From Mercurialis annua (taxonomy: Eukaryota > Streptophyta > Magnoliopsida > Malpighiales > Euphorbiaceae), in the NCBI RefSeq assembly GCF_937616625.2, contig NC_065573.1, positions 21,901,001-21,965,000 of the forward strand: DNA of 64,000 bases, given 5' to 3'. The position numbers and the translations under genes were made by a program. This document shows, piece after piece, positions 20,931-31,822 of this stretch (positions are counted from its first letter, which is position 1; every line of letters begins with the position of its first letter). Under the pieces are notes generated by a model that ran no database searches, had not been told where the DNA came from, and worked only from the letters and a program-made list of their open reading frames with translations.

Positions 20931-20989
20931 CACAAATTTTGAAAAATTTGAATTTGCATTTTGAATTTAAATGTAGTAGATTTCTTGGG

Positions 20990-21043
20990 ACTTGTGTTTC
21001 TTTTGAAACTTGTGTTTCTTTTGAAACTTGTGTTTCTTTGAGA
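20990..21043 (+). repeat. 18-bp tandem repeat, three copies
   Basis: Unit ACTTGTGTTTCTTTTGAA, two perfect copies and a third that diverges at its end. It lies in the spacer between gag-pol and the second ORF of the Athila-like element. Confidence 0.9.
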
Positions 21044-21233
21044 TTTGTGCTTTGCAAAAATTTGAATTTTTCACTTGGATTGATGATTTGGCAAATCCGA
21101 ACCATTCATTAGTGTTTAAATTTCACTTGGATTGATTACATGGCTTCGATCTAAACCGTTAAATCAATTTCAAGTTATTAAATGGAGAGTTTGAATTTAG
21201 TGGTGGGAAATCTTGAGATTTGTTATATTTTCC

Positions 21234-21241
21234 CTATAAAT
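21234..21241 (+). promoter_or_regulatory. Candidate internal TATA box before the second ORF
   Basis: CTATAAAT in TTTTCCCTATAAATACC lies about 104 bases before the ATG at 21345. That is the normal spacing of a plant promoter, so the second ORF might be transcribed on its own instead of from a spliced genomic RNA. Inferred from sequence only. Confidence 0.45.
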
Positions 21242-21344
21242 ACCTTGCATTTTTCTACTTTTGATTTCACACATATTCTTCTTCTAATATTCTTCTTTTC
21301 TTATTCTCCAAATTTTTGCTTAGAAACATTCTCATCCCGCAATC

Positions 21345-22685
21345 ATGGTGCGAAGCAAGAATGCCGAAAATCAACCAATCCGTCGTTCAAGCACGAGAAA
21401 TCAAGAAGCGGCGAATCCACCCTTACCGGCCGTGGGAAGGGGACGTACTAAATCAACCGCTCCATCCTCATCTCGGGTTAACACCTCGGCAATATTGACT
21501 ACTCGCTATAACGCACCTTTCCAAATCCATACGGAGGAGGAAGGTGATTTATATTTGAGTATCAAAGAAAGGGAAATGGTAATTCCATTTCAAATCGATT
21601 TTGATGAGATGGAAAGCCTTGGCATCAAGGATGAGGTGGAGCGCTATTTGGATATTTTGGGGTTATCGGCATTGTCAAAGGTTAGTCATCACTCTTACGA
21701 TGAAATTACTCGTGAATTCTTCTCTACTCTCACACCGGTTAGTGGTTCTCCTACATCTATTTCTTTCCGCATCAACAACACTAGCCATACACTTAGTGTT
21801 GAAGATTTGGTGGAAATGTTTGGAATGAGGGGAACGGGGTTGATAGATTGGGATCAAAATTTTGATCAAGTGGCGATATGGAGAGAATTGACGGATCGTG
21901 ATGATTATCGGACAAGGGGATCCAAGATTAATGAAATCAAAGACATAGCTATTGTGGTGTTTTTGAAGTGGTTTGGGCACTCGTTTGGCGGGCGGAGTGA
22001 ATATTCGAAGGTGGCCAAGAGTGATCTTTTAGCTTTAAATGCTATTTTGCATCCGGAGATAGAAGCCTACCAAGTCAACACGGCGTATCGTCTTTTGAAG
22101 CGATTGAGGGAAGTTCCAACCGAATTATCCAAGATTGGCTATGGTTTCATTATTCGTGCTTTGGCCGAGAAATACAATTGTATGCCTACGGCGTCTACTT
22201 TGGCAACTTTTGAGACCATTCTAGCACGGTCTCTTAATATCAACCACTTGGATGTTGCCGGGTTTGTGAAGAAGGGAAGAATTATTCCCTATAATAGAAG
22301 GGTACGATTGGTGGCGCGAACACGACGAGAAGAGATAGCACGGGACGAAGAAGGAGGAAGAAGAGCGGGGAAGGAACCCGCGGGAACTTCTCAAGCCGGA
22401 GAAGCGGTTCATGTTTCCGGGTTTGACCAACGGTTTTCTGAGTTGATTGAGCAAAACCGGACCGGATGGGAGCAAAACCGGGTTGGTTGGGAAACTAACC
22501 AAAAATTACTTGAAGATATCCGACGTGAACAACATGTTGGTCTTGCACAACTACAATGGAGGCAAGATCGAATCCGAGCACGACTTAATCGGCAAGAGGA
22601 TTTTCTTCGGGGTTATTTTAATGCCGCCGGCGGAGAGCGTTATCCATCACCGGAACCATCACCGGATCCACCGGCCTTTGACTAG
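21345..22685 (+). CDS. Second ORF of the Athila-like element (ATHILA ORF-1-like protein)
   Basis: A 446-residue intact ORF in the place downstream of pol where Athila elements often carry an extra gene. The centre (about 115-165, FFSTLTPVSG...SFRINNTSHTLSVEDL...FGM) resembles the ATHILA ORF-1 family, a plant retrotransposon protein of unknown role. The N terminus is basic and Ser/Thr-rich. Residues about 300-335 are Arg- and Glu-rich. Residues about 350-425 look helical and coiled-coil-like with repeated EQNR.GWE phrases. The tail is PSPEPSPDPP. I see no signal peptide or membrane segment, so despite its env-like position it does not look like an envelope glycoprotein. It may bind nucleic acid or Gag; that is only inference. 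Confidence 0.8.
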   Translation: MVRSKNAENQPIRRSSTRNQEAANPPLPAVGRGRTKSTAPSSSRVNTSAILTTRYNAPFQIHTEEEGDLYLSIKEREMVIPFQIDFDEMESLGIKDEVERYLDILGLSALSKVSHHSYDEITREFFSTLTPVSGSPTSISFRINNTSHTLSVEDLVEMFGMRGTGLIDWDQNFDQVAIWRELTDRDDYRTRGSKINEIKDIAIVVFLKWFGHSFGGRSEYSKVAKSDLLALNAILHPEIEAYQVNTAYRLLKRLREVPTELSKIGYGFIIRALAEKYNCMPTASTLATFETILARSLNINHLDVAGFVKKGRIIPYNRRVRLVARTRREEIARDEEGGRRAGKEPAGTSQAGEAVHVSGFDQRFSELIEQNRTGWEQNRVGWETNQKLLEDIRREQHVGLAQLQWRQDRIRARLNRQEDFLRGYFNAAGGERYPSPEPSPDPPAFD

Positions 22686-24375
22686 AGCGAGATTTGTTTT
22701 TCTAAACCCAAACTCTTTTCAATTTTCTATTTTTATTTCTTATTTCTTAGCTTTGGGGACATAGCTAGAAATAGTGTGAGGAGGGGGGAAGAAAAATTTA
22801 TTTTTCGTTTGGGTTATTTTTCGGTGATTTATCTTTATTTTCAGTTTTAGTTTATTTTTATTAGGGTGTTATTTTCTTTTTAGTAGAATTGTATTAGGTG
22901 TTAAATTAGTTTATTTCAAGGTCTTGTATCGCTTTAAATCTTTGTCTTTTAAATATGAAAGTGTTAGTTGATTTGGTGTGTATCTTAATTAATTTGTCAA
23001 TCTTAGATTTCCCCGAATCAATGAATGTATGAACGCGATTTCTTAATTCGACAATTAATAAGCGATGCTTGCTTAAATGACTTAATAATTCGTTGACATA
23101 ATCCGATGAAATAAGGGTGAATTCAAAATTTAGACTTGTTCAAATCGTTGAAACATAATTGAATAACTTGATGCGGATTCATGACATGTTGATTGTTTAT
23201 TTTTATAGTCGTTTCTAAACTTTTGGCATAAGTAGCATAATTTAAGTAGGAATTGAGTTTATGGCATAACACTACACACTTTTAAGAGTTTTGAGCTTAA
23301 TTTCCTTGTTGTGAGTGTTGATTTCATGTTTTATTCCTAGAACTTGCTCGGTGTCCGTTTAAAGTTACACGATTGAGTTTTCAACAATTAGATGATTATG
23401 GCAATTAGGTATAACCTTTCTTTTAGACCACTCAAATAGACTACCCTTTATCCCTTAGATTACACCAATTTGAGCCTTAAACTTTTTTATTGTTTTTACC
23501 ATATTTTACACATTTTACCGTTCTATGCTTTACCTCTTTTGTTTACCTTATCGACTTTATATATTATTTGTTATGACTATGATGAATATAGGTGATTCGA
23601 AACTCGAGATTAGTGAAAAGAGAAAGTGAACTACATTGTGCTTAAAAGATTAAGTTTGCGCCTTGAAAAAAGATTGAAAAAAAAAAGAGATAAAAATTTG
23701 CAAGCAAAAGCTTCAAAAGAAGAAAAAATTCTCAGATTGCAAAAAGCAATGAGTAGAGCGTAATTCAAAAAAAAAAAAAAGAAAGTTATGAGTTCATATA
23801 AACGCAAAAGCGGGGTTAGATCAACCTAGAAGTTAATAGTAGTAACAAATAGTTTATTAAGTTGATAATTAGCCTTTGTTTAACCTTTTTACCTACCCTT
23901 TACCTTAGCCACGTTACAACCCCAATAAAAGACCATATGATTTTTGTTGATTACCGAATCAAGTAGCGGAGTCCGGGACTATGAGCAAGCTTATGGTGAG
24001 TATTCATGTTTTCAATTGTGAGCTTTCTTTGTTATATACCCTACTTGTTGAAATATTGATGCCATTAGTTTAGTTTTTACTAAATTGTGCTATGATTTGC
24101 CTAAGTGAAAAATTGACTATTTTCCATGTCCCGCAAGTGATAGTGAAGCTTGTAGTGTGATTCAATTTGACCTTGTACTAATGAGTTAGTAACCGTTGTT
24201 ATATTGAATTATGTCATAAAATTATTATTGTTATTTGATTGCATCATTATTTAGTTGACGGTTTTAGAAGGTTGTTTTTCATATTATTCATAGGGTCGGG
24301 GATTTCTTTGATTGATTTATTGTTAAGTTATATGCTAAGGATTTCTAACATATTTTGTAGAGTAAGATTTATTTC
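22686..24375 (+). other. 3' non-coding region of the Athila-like element
   Basis: About 1.7 kb without an ORF longer than 60 codons. It is T-rich at first, then has two A-rich tracts (23686-23710 and 23768-23782). It ends at the stem-loop before the polypurine tract. Long 3' non-coding segments are normal in this lineage. Confidence 0.7.
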
Positions 24376-24393
24376 TTGCTTGAGGACAAGCAA
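24376..24393 (+). other. Stem-loop 20 bases before the 3' LTR
   Basis: TTGCTTG-AGGA-CAAGCAA, a perfect 7-bp stem with a 4-base loop. The identical 18 bases occur at 48459-48476, 21 bases before the 3' LTR of the unrelated-LTR element at 43478-49820. Its fixed place next to the polypurine tract suggests a part in plus-strand priming, RNA 3' processing or packaging. Confidence 0.75.
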
Positions 24394-24398
24394 AGGTT

Positions 24399-24413
24399 AA
24401 GTGTGAGGAGGTT
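24399..24413 (+). other. Polypurine tract of the Athila-like element
   Basis: AAGTGTGAGGAGGTT immediately before the TG of the 3' LTR; the purine-rich core is GAGGAGG. It would prime plus-strand DNA synthesis. Confidence 0.7.
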
Positions 24414-25970
24414 TGATAGGAGTATTTTACTCCTATATTTAGGGTCGATTTTACTCGGTTTTCATCATGTGTAGTATTATTTTTATACATTATTTGGCGT
24501 TTTTACGTTTAATAGTGTTTGTTAGTGTTTCAGTGGAAATTAGGTGAAAAACGACTATTTGGGGCAAATTTATGGTGGATTGCGTGTACGAGTAAAAAGC
24601 GTAGCTTGCGGACGAAGGAATTGAAGTTCACGAACGAGATTGAGAAAAGAATAGGTTGTTCCCGTTCAAAACAAAGGTTTCACGAACGGGAACCATGCAG
24701 AATGAGCATGAGTCTCGAACGAGAAGGCCTTGTCTCGTTCGGGACTCAAGAAGGAATCAACATCTCAAAACTTTCGGATTCAAGTTTTTTCGAACGTGAA
24801 AGAGGCTCCCGTTCGGGAACCATGTTAAAACTGGGCATGTCACGAACGGGACTATGGTTTCCCGAACGGGAAAGAAGGAAAATACACGTGCAGCAGACTT
24901 TGAATTGGACTGAAATTCCTCCTCAAATTACAATTACAATTCCTATTACAAATTGATTTGTAATACGGATTAGAAGACTCCAGAACTTCTCCTACTATAT
25001 AAAGACCTTGTACTAGACTCAATTTAAGGTGTAGAATAATTTAGACTACATTAGTTTTATTTTCATTCTCTTAAAATAGCGTTTTAGCTTCTATTTCTCA
25101 GCAGTTTATAAGTAGTTTATTATTAGTTTCTGCAAAGAACGATTGTGAAGATTTCAAGTTTAATCTAGACGATTCTCCCGAAATTGACAACTCCGGTATT
25201 TATTGTTCTAATTATGTTTAATTCTTCATCTTCTTCTTTGTTTAATTTAAGCTTAAGCATGTGTAACTAAATCCTTTGTTCGGGGATTGATATGAACACT
25301 TAGATTAGTTTTCGAATTGGATTAGGATTTATTAAGTGAGTAAAATTGTGTTTTAATTACTAAGATTAATGCTTGAATTAATTTGATCACTTAGTTCATG
25401 ATTTTGTGTTTAATTAATTAATTGAGAGATTGTTAATTAAATAGACATAGGTAATTAAAAACTTAGAGGGAAACACCGTGAGAGCGGGTTGGAATTTAGG
25501 CAGTCATTGAGTTTGCTTCATAATTACAATTTAGTTATTTAATTCAGTTTTAATATTGTGAGAGCAAGTTAATAATTGATTAGCTAATTAGGTTGTGATT
25601 TTATTTGAATCCTTGAGGCTTGAGAGAGCGGGATTCGGTGCAATAGAATAGCTCGATTCATAATAAAATCACTAGATAAATTTTGATCTATTCTTCTACT
25701 AGTTTACTTGGAATTATCAATTCTTGAGTTTTTTACCATTATTGTTTAAACTTCAATTTATTTGTTTGATTTCAGATTTTTAGTCTATTTACTTGAGTTA
25801 ATTCACTTTAGATTATAATTAGTTTACACAAATCCATTTATTTTCTTACTAGCCAATTAAAGAATATTAGAAATTAGTTGTTTAGTTCATTGTTCCTTGT
25901 GGGATCGATACTTGGTCTTCCAAGTTATATTACTTGCGCGATATCGTACACTTGCGATTATTTGCCAACA
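24414..25970 (+). repeat. 3' LTR of the Athila-like element
   Basis: Same length as the 5' LTR (1557 bp). Differences that I could see are single-base changes, for example at the GATAG/GTTAG, CGAAAC/CAAAAC, AAGCTT/AAACTT and CCGG/CCAG positions. It ends CCAACA, followed by the target duplication ACGAA. Confidence 0.95.
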
Positions 25971-28389
25971 ACGAACCTTTTGCGGCTAAAACGCTCCAAA
26001 AATGTCAAACTATACAAACACCAATCAAACTTCCAAAAATTAAAATTTTCACCATAATCTATGAATTTCCAGCAACTTATTTCTTCTCTAAACCCCACAT
26101 CTTCTTCATTAAAACATCAAATTAATGTTTGCAACTTATAAACTTAAGTTTTTCTAGCAATTTTGCTAATGAAAATGAAGCAAAATCAAGCTTCAGCACT
26201 TTAATTTCCATCAATTTTTCCCTTAAAATTTAGCAATATAAAATCAGCCTCAAACACCTTATTCCATACATTAATCTTTTATTTAACCTATAATTATTAA
26301 TTAAAAACATTAAAATAAGAATTAAACCTAAGAAAAGTAAAGAAAGTTAAAGTAAAATAGCATCTTACCTTGGAAGGGAGGGGTCGGCAGCAATGATGGG
26401 TTGAAGAAGAGGGTTTCGTTGTGTTGTTCGCAACACAAGGGGACTATCTATATTATGGCAAAAAGGTTGCTTTAGTTCCTAAAGTGTTAGGGGCTTTTTC
26501 ACACTTCAACCAAAATTTTTGATTATTCGACCACACTTAATTATAAAACTAACCTACTTTCTAATGGAACGTCTCCAATAAATTTTAAATATTATCTTAT
26601 GTATAATAATCTCAAAATTATTTTTCAGTAATTTTTATTTTATTTTATATTAATTTTTCTTAATTTTCATCCTTAAATTTCATTTAGATTCACTCTCATT
26701 CAAAAAATTTCAAATTAATTTTTTGTGATTCAAATATTTCAATAAACTCCTCCGGATATTTAAATTCTCAATTTGATTTTAAATTATATTTTCCATGACT
26801 CCGGTCATCCAAATCAAAACAAATCGAGAGGGGTGATTTGAACAGAAACTTCTCTCGCTGTTTTGATATGTTTTTCAGCCATATTTCACGAAACAAAAAT
26901 GGTATAATTAAAGTGGGCGTCGACAGTTTCGATTTAATATAAATTACGCTGAATTTCAATGTCGGAATAAGAAGATATGAGTCAGAGAAGCTCGACGTAC
27001 AAAAACTGCTTTAGTTATTACGTATATAATATTATATAACTATTCATTATTACTTTTTTTTTTAAATATTACATCAAATTTTTCAAATTTTGACGTTTTA
27101 ATTTCAGGGACTTATTTTTGAAAATTTGTAACTCATTTTTAAATCAATATTTACTTATCCTCCTCATTATATAAATTTCATTTTTATACCTAAAACGACA
27201 CGTATCTCAACGGATCTTAAGTGATACGTGTGTCACATGCCACATTCTTGCGTCCTGACAGTGAGGAGTATTATATTCTCCTCTTTTATAATAATTTATT
27301 CTCGAATTATATTATACTTATATTTTTAAAATATTTTCTTTCCACATTATCGTTATATATTTACTATTATTATTCCTTTGTTGATATTCTGTAAGCAAAA
27401 ATTACTTATATAATTAATTCCATATTCATACCTTATCATACCTACAAACCATTGTCTTTCCTTTCTCATTTCCATAAATAGGCAATGGTTGCGGAAATTC
27501 ATATGGTCGTTAGTGTTTTAATTTGACTTATTGATATAGAAGACAGTCAAGACACTTTACAACGAACTCTGCTACGTCTTTTTTCATATTATTCCACCAA
27601 TATATTTTCAAGACATCATGATACATTTTTGTGGAACTGGAATAAAGGCTACACATTGAACCATATGTTACTTTTATTATCTTCTACGTGAGATTCTTAA
27701 CATCTAGTACATATAATCTGGTGCCATATTTCAGTATTCCATTAATAAAACTAAACTCACGACCCTTTCCTTGGCGAACTTATCAATTCACTTGCAAATG
27801 ATATATATCGTTGGCCAAAAGCACGTTTTAGTCATTGGTGATTAATTAATCATTTTAACTCAATTACTTAATTATAGACTGCAACAAATATTAGAACAAT
27901 CTCATAATTTTATGAAATTTCACCGATAAATTCTTACAATTATATCGTGATTATTGATATGAAAAATGTTATCCCGGAACTTATAATTTATTTTATATTA
28001 ATTTTTTCTTTAGTCTCGCTCAAACCCACTTTAACAGAGAATATTTTTCAAATTTAATTTTAATTTTTCGGTAATTAAAATAACCCACTTTAATTTTTTT
28101 TTTAATAATTTACCCAATTTTTAAATTTTCTCGACTATGATTATCTAAATTAGCACACGTCGCATAATTTAATTATTTAAAATTGTGGGTTATTACATCT
28201 AATGTATTTGATGTAATTAGAGTCGATATAGCATTTGCTAAAATAAGTAGATTTACTAGCAATCCAAAAAGTAATAGAGATACGATATATTTTAGCACTA
28301 TATAATAATGTTGACTATTGCATTAGGATGGTTAGATCTATGTGTCTAGATTTCCAATAATAAATTTCATGGTATGCTGTATTTAAAAT
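25971..28389. other. AT-rich region, probably old gypsy LTR material
   Basis: No ORF above 65 codons. Around 26365-26460 there is a GC-richer patch (GGAAGGGAGGGGTCGGCAGC, then a hairpin TTGTTCGCAACA-like segment), and at 28185-28197 the phrase GTGGGTTATTACA resembles the ...GGGTATTACA end of the minus-strand element at 31823-42265. I therefore suspect a decayed solo LTR, split by the Athila-like insertion, with its left part before 13331; I could not find a matching start or target duplication. The phrase at 28290-28332 recurs at 42364-42402. Confidence 0.35.
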
Positions 28390-28398
28390 GTCTTGACT

Positions 28399-28660
28399 GA
28401 GAAATTCTTAGGTAGACTCGGTCTACCACGTCATTGGTAGACCGAGCCAATAAAATTATACCACATCATTTAATTTTGCCATGTCATTTACAATAATCAA
28501 CAATTTATTTCATTTGAACAATTAATTAAAAATACATAATTAAACTCTCTTTTTTGGAATGAAATTCTTTCCTCTTCTTAGTTTTCACGTCTTTGGAACA
28601 CACAGCCGTTCTTCGTCCTTCCTCATTCTTTCATCTTGTTTATTTCTACGGCTGGATTTA
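28399..28660 (+). repeat. Left terminal inverted repeat of the MULE
   Basis: High similarity to the inverted 31306-31571. Both include the terminal hairpin (28417-28446), a GGTATAATTTTATTGG-type stretch and a TTTCCTCTTCTTAGTTTTC stretch. The two arms diverge after about 240-260 bases. Confidence 0.9.
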
Positions 28661-29901
28661 AAAAACATGTTGCTTACTGTTACATTTAATTATACCACAA
28701 TCTGCGACGAATTGATTCATGAGGTGCGTTTTCTTTTTTCTTTTTAAGAAAATTGGGGAAATCCTAATTTTAGCTCAATGTCATTGTTTTGTTAAGGAGC
28801 TGCACTTATTATGATTTTAGGTTTTCTCATTAATAAAAACTTCTGATTGATTATATAGGTAATCCTCTAATTTTATTTTATTTTTAATTTTTTTAGTGGC
28901 TTAAAACTTACTAATGATTTTCTCTTATTAATCGTAGGAATAACTTTAAATTGATTAGTTTGTACCCAACTCCTTATGGTGAAAATTTGTTCCTATACAG
29001 GTAATGAAATGAATATCTCCTAATTTAAGATAACTTAATTCAAATGAGTATAAGACAGATTAGTATAGCATTTGGGACATTCATAAGATGTTAGTTGATA
29101 TTTACCAAAGTACGAAGCATTTTTCTTAACTAAAATGCCGACATAACTTAAATGATATACCTTGTGTGTTGCTTAAAATTATAAGATCTGTTTATAGAAT
29201 TTTAAAATGATGGAGCTTGTGTCTGTTGGTTAGAAGATTACTCCTTATCAACATTTTCAATTTCTTTACTCATGAGAAACTCATGAATTCAATAATTCAT
29301 TCTATACACAAACATTAGAATAACTTTTTGAATGAATTGGATATTGTTTTGTTTTGTCTATAGTAAGTATACTAGTATATTATGGTTCTTTAATTCTATC
29401 ATGATTTTTTTATGTTTGAATTATTAGTGGTTTACTTCAGAATTTTGAGCCTTACATATATATTTATTATTGACTGTATTTGGCTCTTGTTAAATTTTGA
29501 AAGCATGATGGCAACTTTTTATTCTATCTTTTCATGTCAACTAATTGTGACTATTATATTCAATAATTATGACAACTGAACAATTTTATGTAACTGCAGA
29601 TTTTCATATGATGGATTAATCAGACAACAAGCTAGGGAAATTATTGGTCGGATTAGCGATCATTGCTTAACAAGATTGTGTAGCTTAAGAGAACCGTCAC
29701 AATGATGTTTGCTTAACTCCATCGGCATTAGAGTTTATTAGACTACCATGTGGCGTTAGTGCTGCACTTCGATTGTATAGGAATAGTTGAAAATTATTTA
29801 TCAGCATGTAACAATTTTCTGTATAAAATATGAACCGTTTTGTATCACATTGGAATGAAAGTTATTTCTCAGATTAGTGGGAAAGAATCAATGATTAAAT
29901 T
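28661..29901. other. Non-coding interior of the MULE
   Basis: No ORF. At 29829-29848 and 29904-29923 a direct repeat (TATGAACCGTTTTGTAT then A/C ACATT) abuts the truncation point of the transposase. It may mark the deletion or duplication that removed the catalytic half. Confidence 0.5.
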
Positions 29902-30771
29902 TTATGAACCGTTTTGTATAACATTTTTCCAATGATGGTTCATCCCCACAAACGGCGCACATACTAATTCATATCTATTTGTTCGATACGTGGTATCAAA
30001 GACTACCACATCACCAAAACTATCATAATCAATTTTTGATCTACCATCTCGCCAATAAAAATTTGTCATTCTTCCCATTTTGTCAAGTTGTACATCCCAA
30101 TAAAACATTTCTCCCTCTTCGCTTGCCTTTCGTTTAAAATGGTTAACCAAACTTTGAGAATCTCCAACTTCGATCATTTTGTTCTTCTCTATATCAATGT
30201 AATTATAACAATCTTTCTTTGTGAACCCAATATTTTCAGCACCTCCACCTTCTTGTGCCATATATGAATATGCATTAATTGTCCGGATACCAGCATTTAC
30301 CATAGAATTTAATACAACTCCTTTAGAAAGAGAAACTGATCGTACAGATTTTAGTAAATATCTTTTTGTTGGTGAAGCGAATAGATGATTATGTTCATCT
30401 ACAAAGCGTTTTACTTTCCATATACCTTGTTCATCAATAGCAAAGCGTATCATGGCCTTACACCCAGTCCTTGTGTCTAACTTACTATAACTCGCTTCAC
30501 TTGTACCTTCATCAAATTTCAAGCCTTCCTTTGAGCAGTAGTAATCTTTTGTTTTGATTTTTTTTGTCCCACTGTAATATGATTGTTTACCCTTTCTGAC
30601 ACTAAATCCTTTGCAAAATCCATAGTTTCGATACAAGTCATATGCTTCTTCTTCGTTATGTACCACTTTTTTTAATATTTCGCTTGTAAGTTCTTGGTTT
30701 AAAGCATTAGCTGATTCATTCGAGTTGACTCCTATCTTGTCACTTGCTCTTTCAGATTTTTGATTTTCCAT
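29902..30771 (-). pseudogene. Truncated FAR1/FHY3-type MULE transposase
   Basis: Starting at MENQKSERASD (ATG at 30769-30771) the frame gives about 289 residues. The FAR1 DNA-binding domain (WRKY-GCM1-type zinc finger) runs from EEAYDLYRNYGFCKGFSVRK through YYCSKEG, TGCKAMIRF and FVDEHNHLF. It is followed by the start of the MULE DDE transposase: VVVFDTTYRTNRYELVCAPF, with the first catalytic Asp, then MNHHWKN. The frame then runs out in VIQNGS and a stop, where family members continue for several hundred residues with the second Asp, the Glu and a SWIM zinc finger. These are missing, so it cannot transpose DNA. The open frame extends 45 codons further upstream, but that part is hydrophobic, AT-rich and probably intron or leader. 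It could retain DNA binding to the TIRs. Confidence 0.85.
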
Positions 30772-31305
30772 TCCTTCAAATGAATACAACGATATAAAAA
30801 AATATATACAACACACATAAGATTTAATGAAACAAAACTTGAAAATCATACGAATTTGTAATATATTATATATTTGTGTCTGCTGGAGTTTTACTTTATT
30901 TAACAATAGTGATGTCCTAATATTATAGTTTAAAACTAATACACTGCAAATTAGAGAATCAAGTACAATGCATCATACTAATTTAATATTTTCACACATA
31001 ATCGGTACAAAACTTAAAATTATGCATGCTCCTAGATATTTTAGACAGCCAAACAACAGAATTTTAAATCCATATACTGCTCCCATTATCTGAAAAAAAA
31101 ATACACTCATGGGTTCTTATACTCACGTGAAAAAAATTCAAAAGCAAGAAAACTATCATCAAAATCAACAAAGTTCTCTGTACTACACCATAGCCTTAAT
31201 TAATGAGCTATGAATGAAAAATGATGAAAACATACCTCGTGAATCAATCCGAGCAATATGGATGGCGGATGATAGAAAATTCAAAAACTCACTGAAACGG
31301 CGAGA

Positions 31306-31571
31306 AATCCAGGCATAAAATAAAGAAGTTGAAAGAACGAGGAAGGACGGCGAACGGTGAATACGACTGTGTGTTCCAGAGACGTGAAAACTAAGAAGAG
31401 GAAAGAATTTCATTCCAAAAAAGAGTTTAATTATGTATTTTTAATTAATTGTTCAAATGAAATAAATTGTTGATTATTGTAAATGACATGGCAAAATTAA
31501 ATGATGTGGTATAATTTTATTGGCTCGGTCTACCAATGACGTGGTAGACCGAGTCTACCTAAGAATTTCTC
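31306..31571 (-). repeat. Right terminal inverted repeat of the MULE
   Basis: Partner of 28399-28660. A 76-codon frame (31183-31413) overlaps it but mirrors TIR sequence and is not a gene. Confidence 0.9.
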
Positions 31572-31580
31572 GTCTTGACT

Positions 31581-31822
31581 ATCACAATATATCAACACTT
31601 TTGCAACATTGTCTTTAATCAATCCCTTTTCATTCAGCTTCTTGTCATGCGAAAGCAAGAGCTATAAACTTTATTTCATGGTTGAAGAGTAATGCAAGTA
31701 TGTTTCTTACTCTTTCGAAAAATTGCACCCCTAGACTAGGTGAACACCCATCCTGTTGTAGATTTATGATGTCCAACACTTGATATCCAACTCGCACTGG
31801 TATATCCTTTTAGCATGGTAGG
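31581..31822 (-). pseudogene. Decayed Ty1/copia RNase H fragment
   Basis: On the minus strand, in shifting frames, the translation keeps the copia RNase H signature order: HHKSTTGWVF, then GAIF, SKKHTCI, and a degenerate ALAFA-QEAE. This matches the conserved D.KSTSGY.F...G..SW.SKKQ..V..ST.EAEY layout. Several stops and frameshifts make it inactive. It was cut by the LARD-like insertion at 31823, so its other half should lie beyond 42266. Confidence 0.55.

Larger units (their letters stand above)
13331..25970 (+). mobile_element. Athila-like Ty3/gypsy retrotransposon, young and apparently complete
   Basis: A 12,640-bp element with two 1557-bp LTRs (13331-14887 and 24414-25970) that start TG and end CA. 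It has a tRNA-Asp primer site, an uninterrupted gag-pol, a second ORF in the position where Athila elements carry an additional gene, and a purine tract before the 3' LTR. Flanks are ACGAT and ACGAA, a 5-bp target duplication with one mismatch. I counted about 11 single-base differences between the LTRs (about 0.7%), so insertion was recent. Order gag-PR-RT-RNaseH-INT, absence of a chromodomain, and the DLGASIN protease motif fit the Athila/Tat branch. Confidence 0.93.
28399..31571 (-). mobile_element. Mutator-like element (MULE) with FAR1-type transposase relic
   Basis: A 3173-bp element with a perfect 9-bp target duplication GTCTTGACT (28390-28398 and 31572-31580), diagnostic of Mutator-like elements. 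The TIRs are about 260 bp (28399-28660 and 31306-31571), beginning GAGAAATTCTTAGGTAGACT. Inside each TIR, near its tip, lies an 11-bp stem hairpin CTCGGTCTACC/GGTAGACCGAG. The only coding remnant is a FAR1-like transposase N terminus on the minus strand, so the element is non-autonomous now. Confidence 0.92.

Noticed and set aside
21345..22685. Envelope glycoprotein gene
   Set aside because: Position fits, but no signal peptide, transmembrane segment or cysteine pattern is seen; the ATHILA ORF-1-like reading is better.
25971..28389. Complete solo LTR ending at 28197
   Set aside because: Only the GGGTTATTACA end is suggestive; no matching start or target duplication could be found, so it is described as a possibility, not called.
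30772..30906. N-terminal extension of the FAR1-like ORF
   Set aside because: The 45 extra codons are AT-rich and hydrophobic, unlike FAR1 family starts; probably intron or leader.
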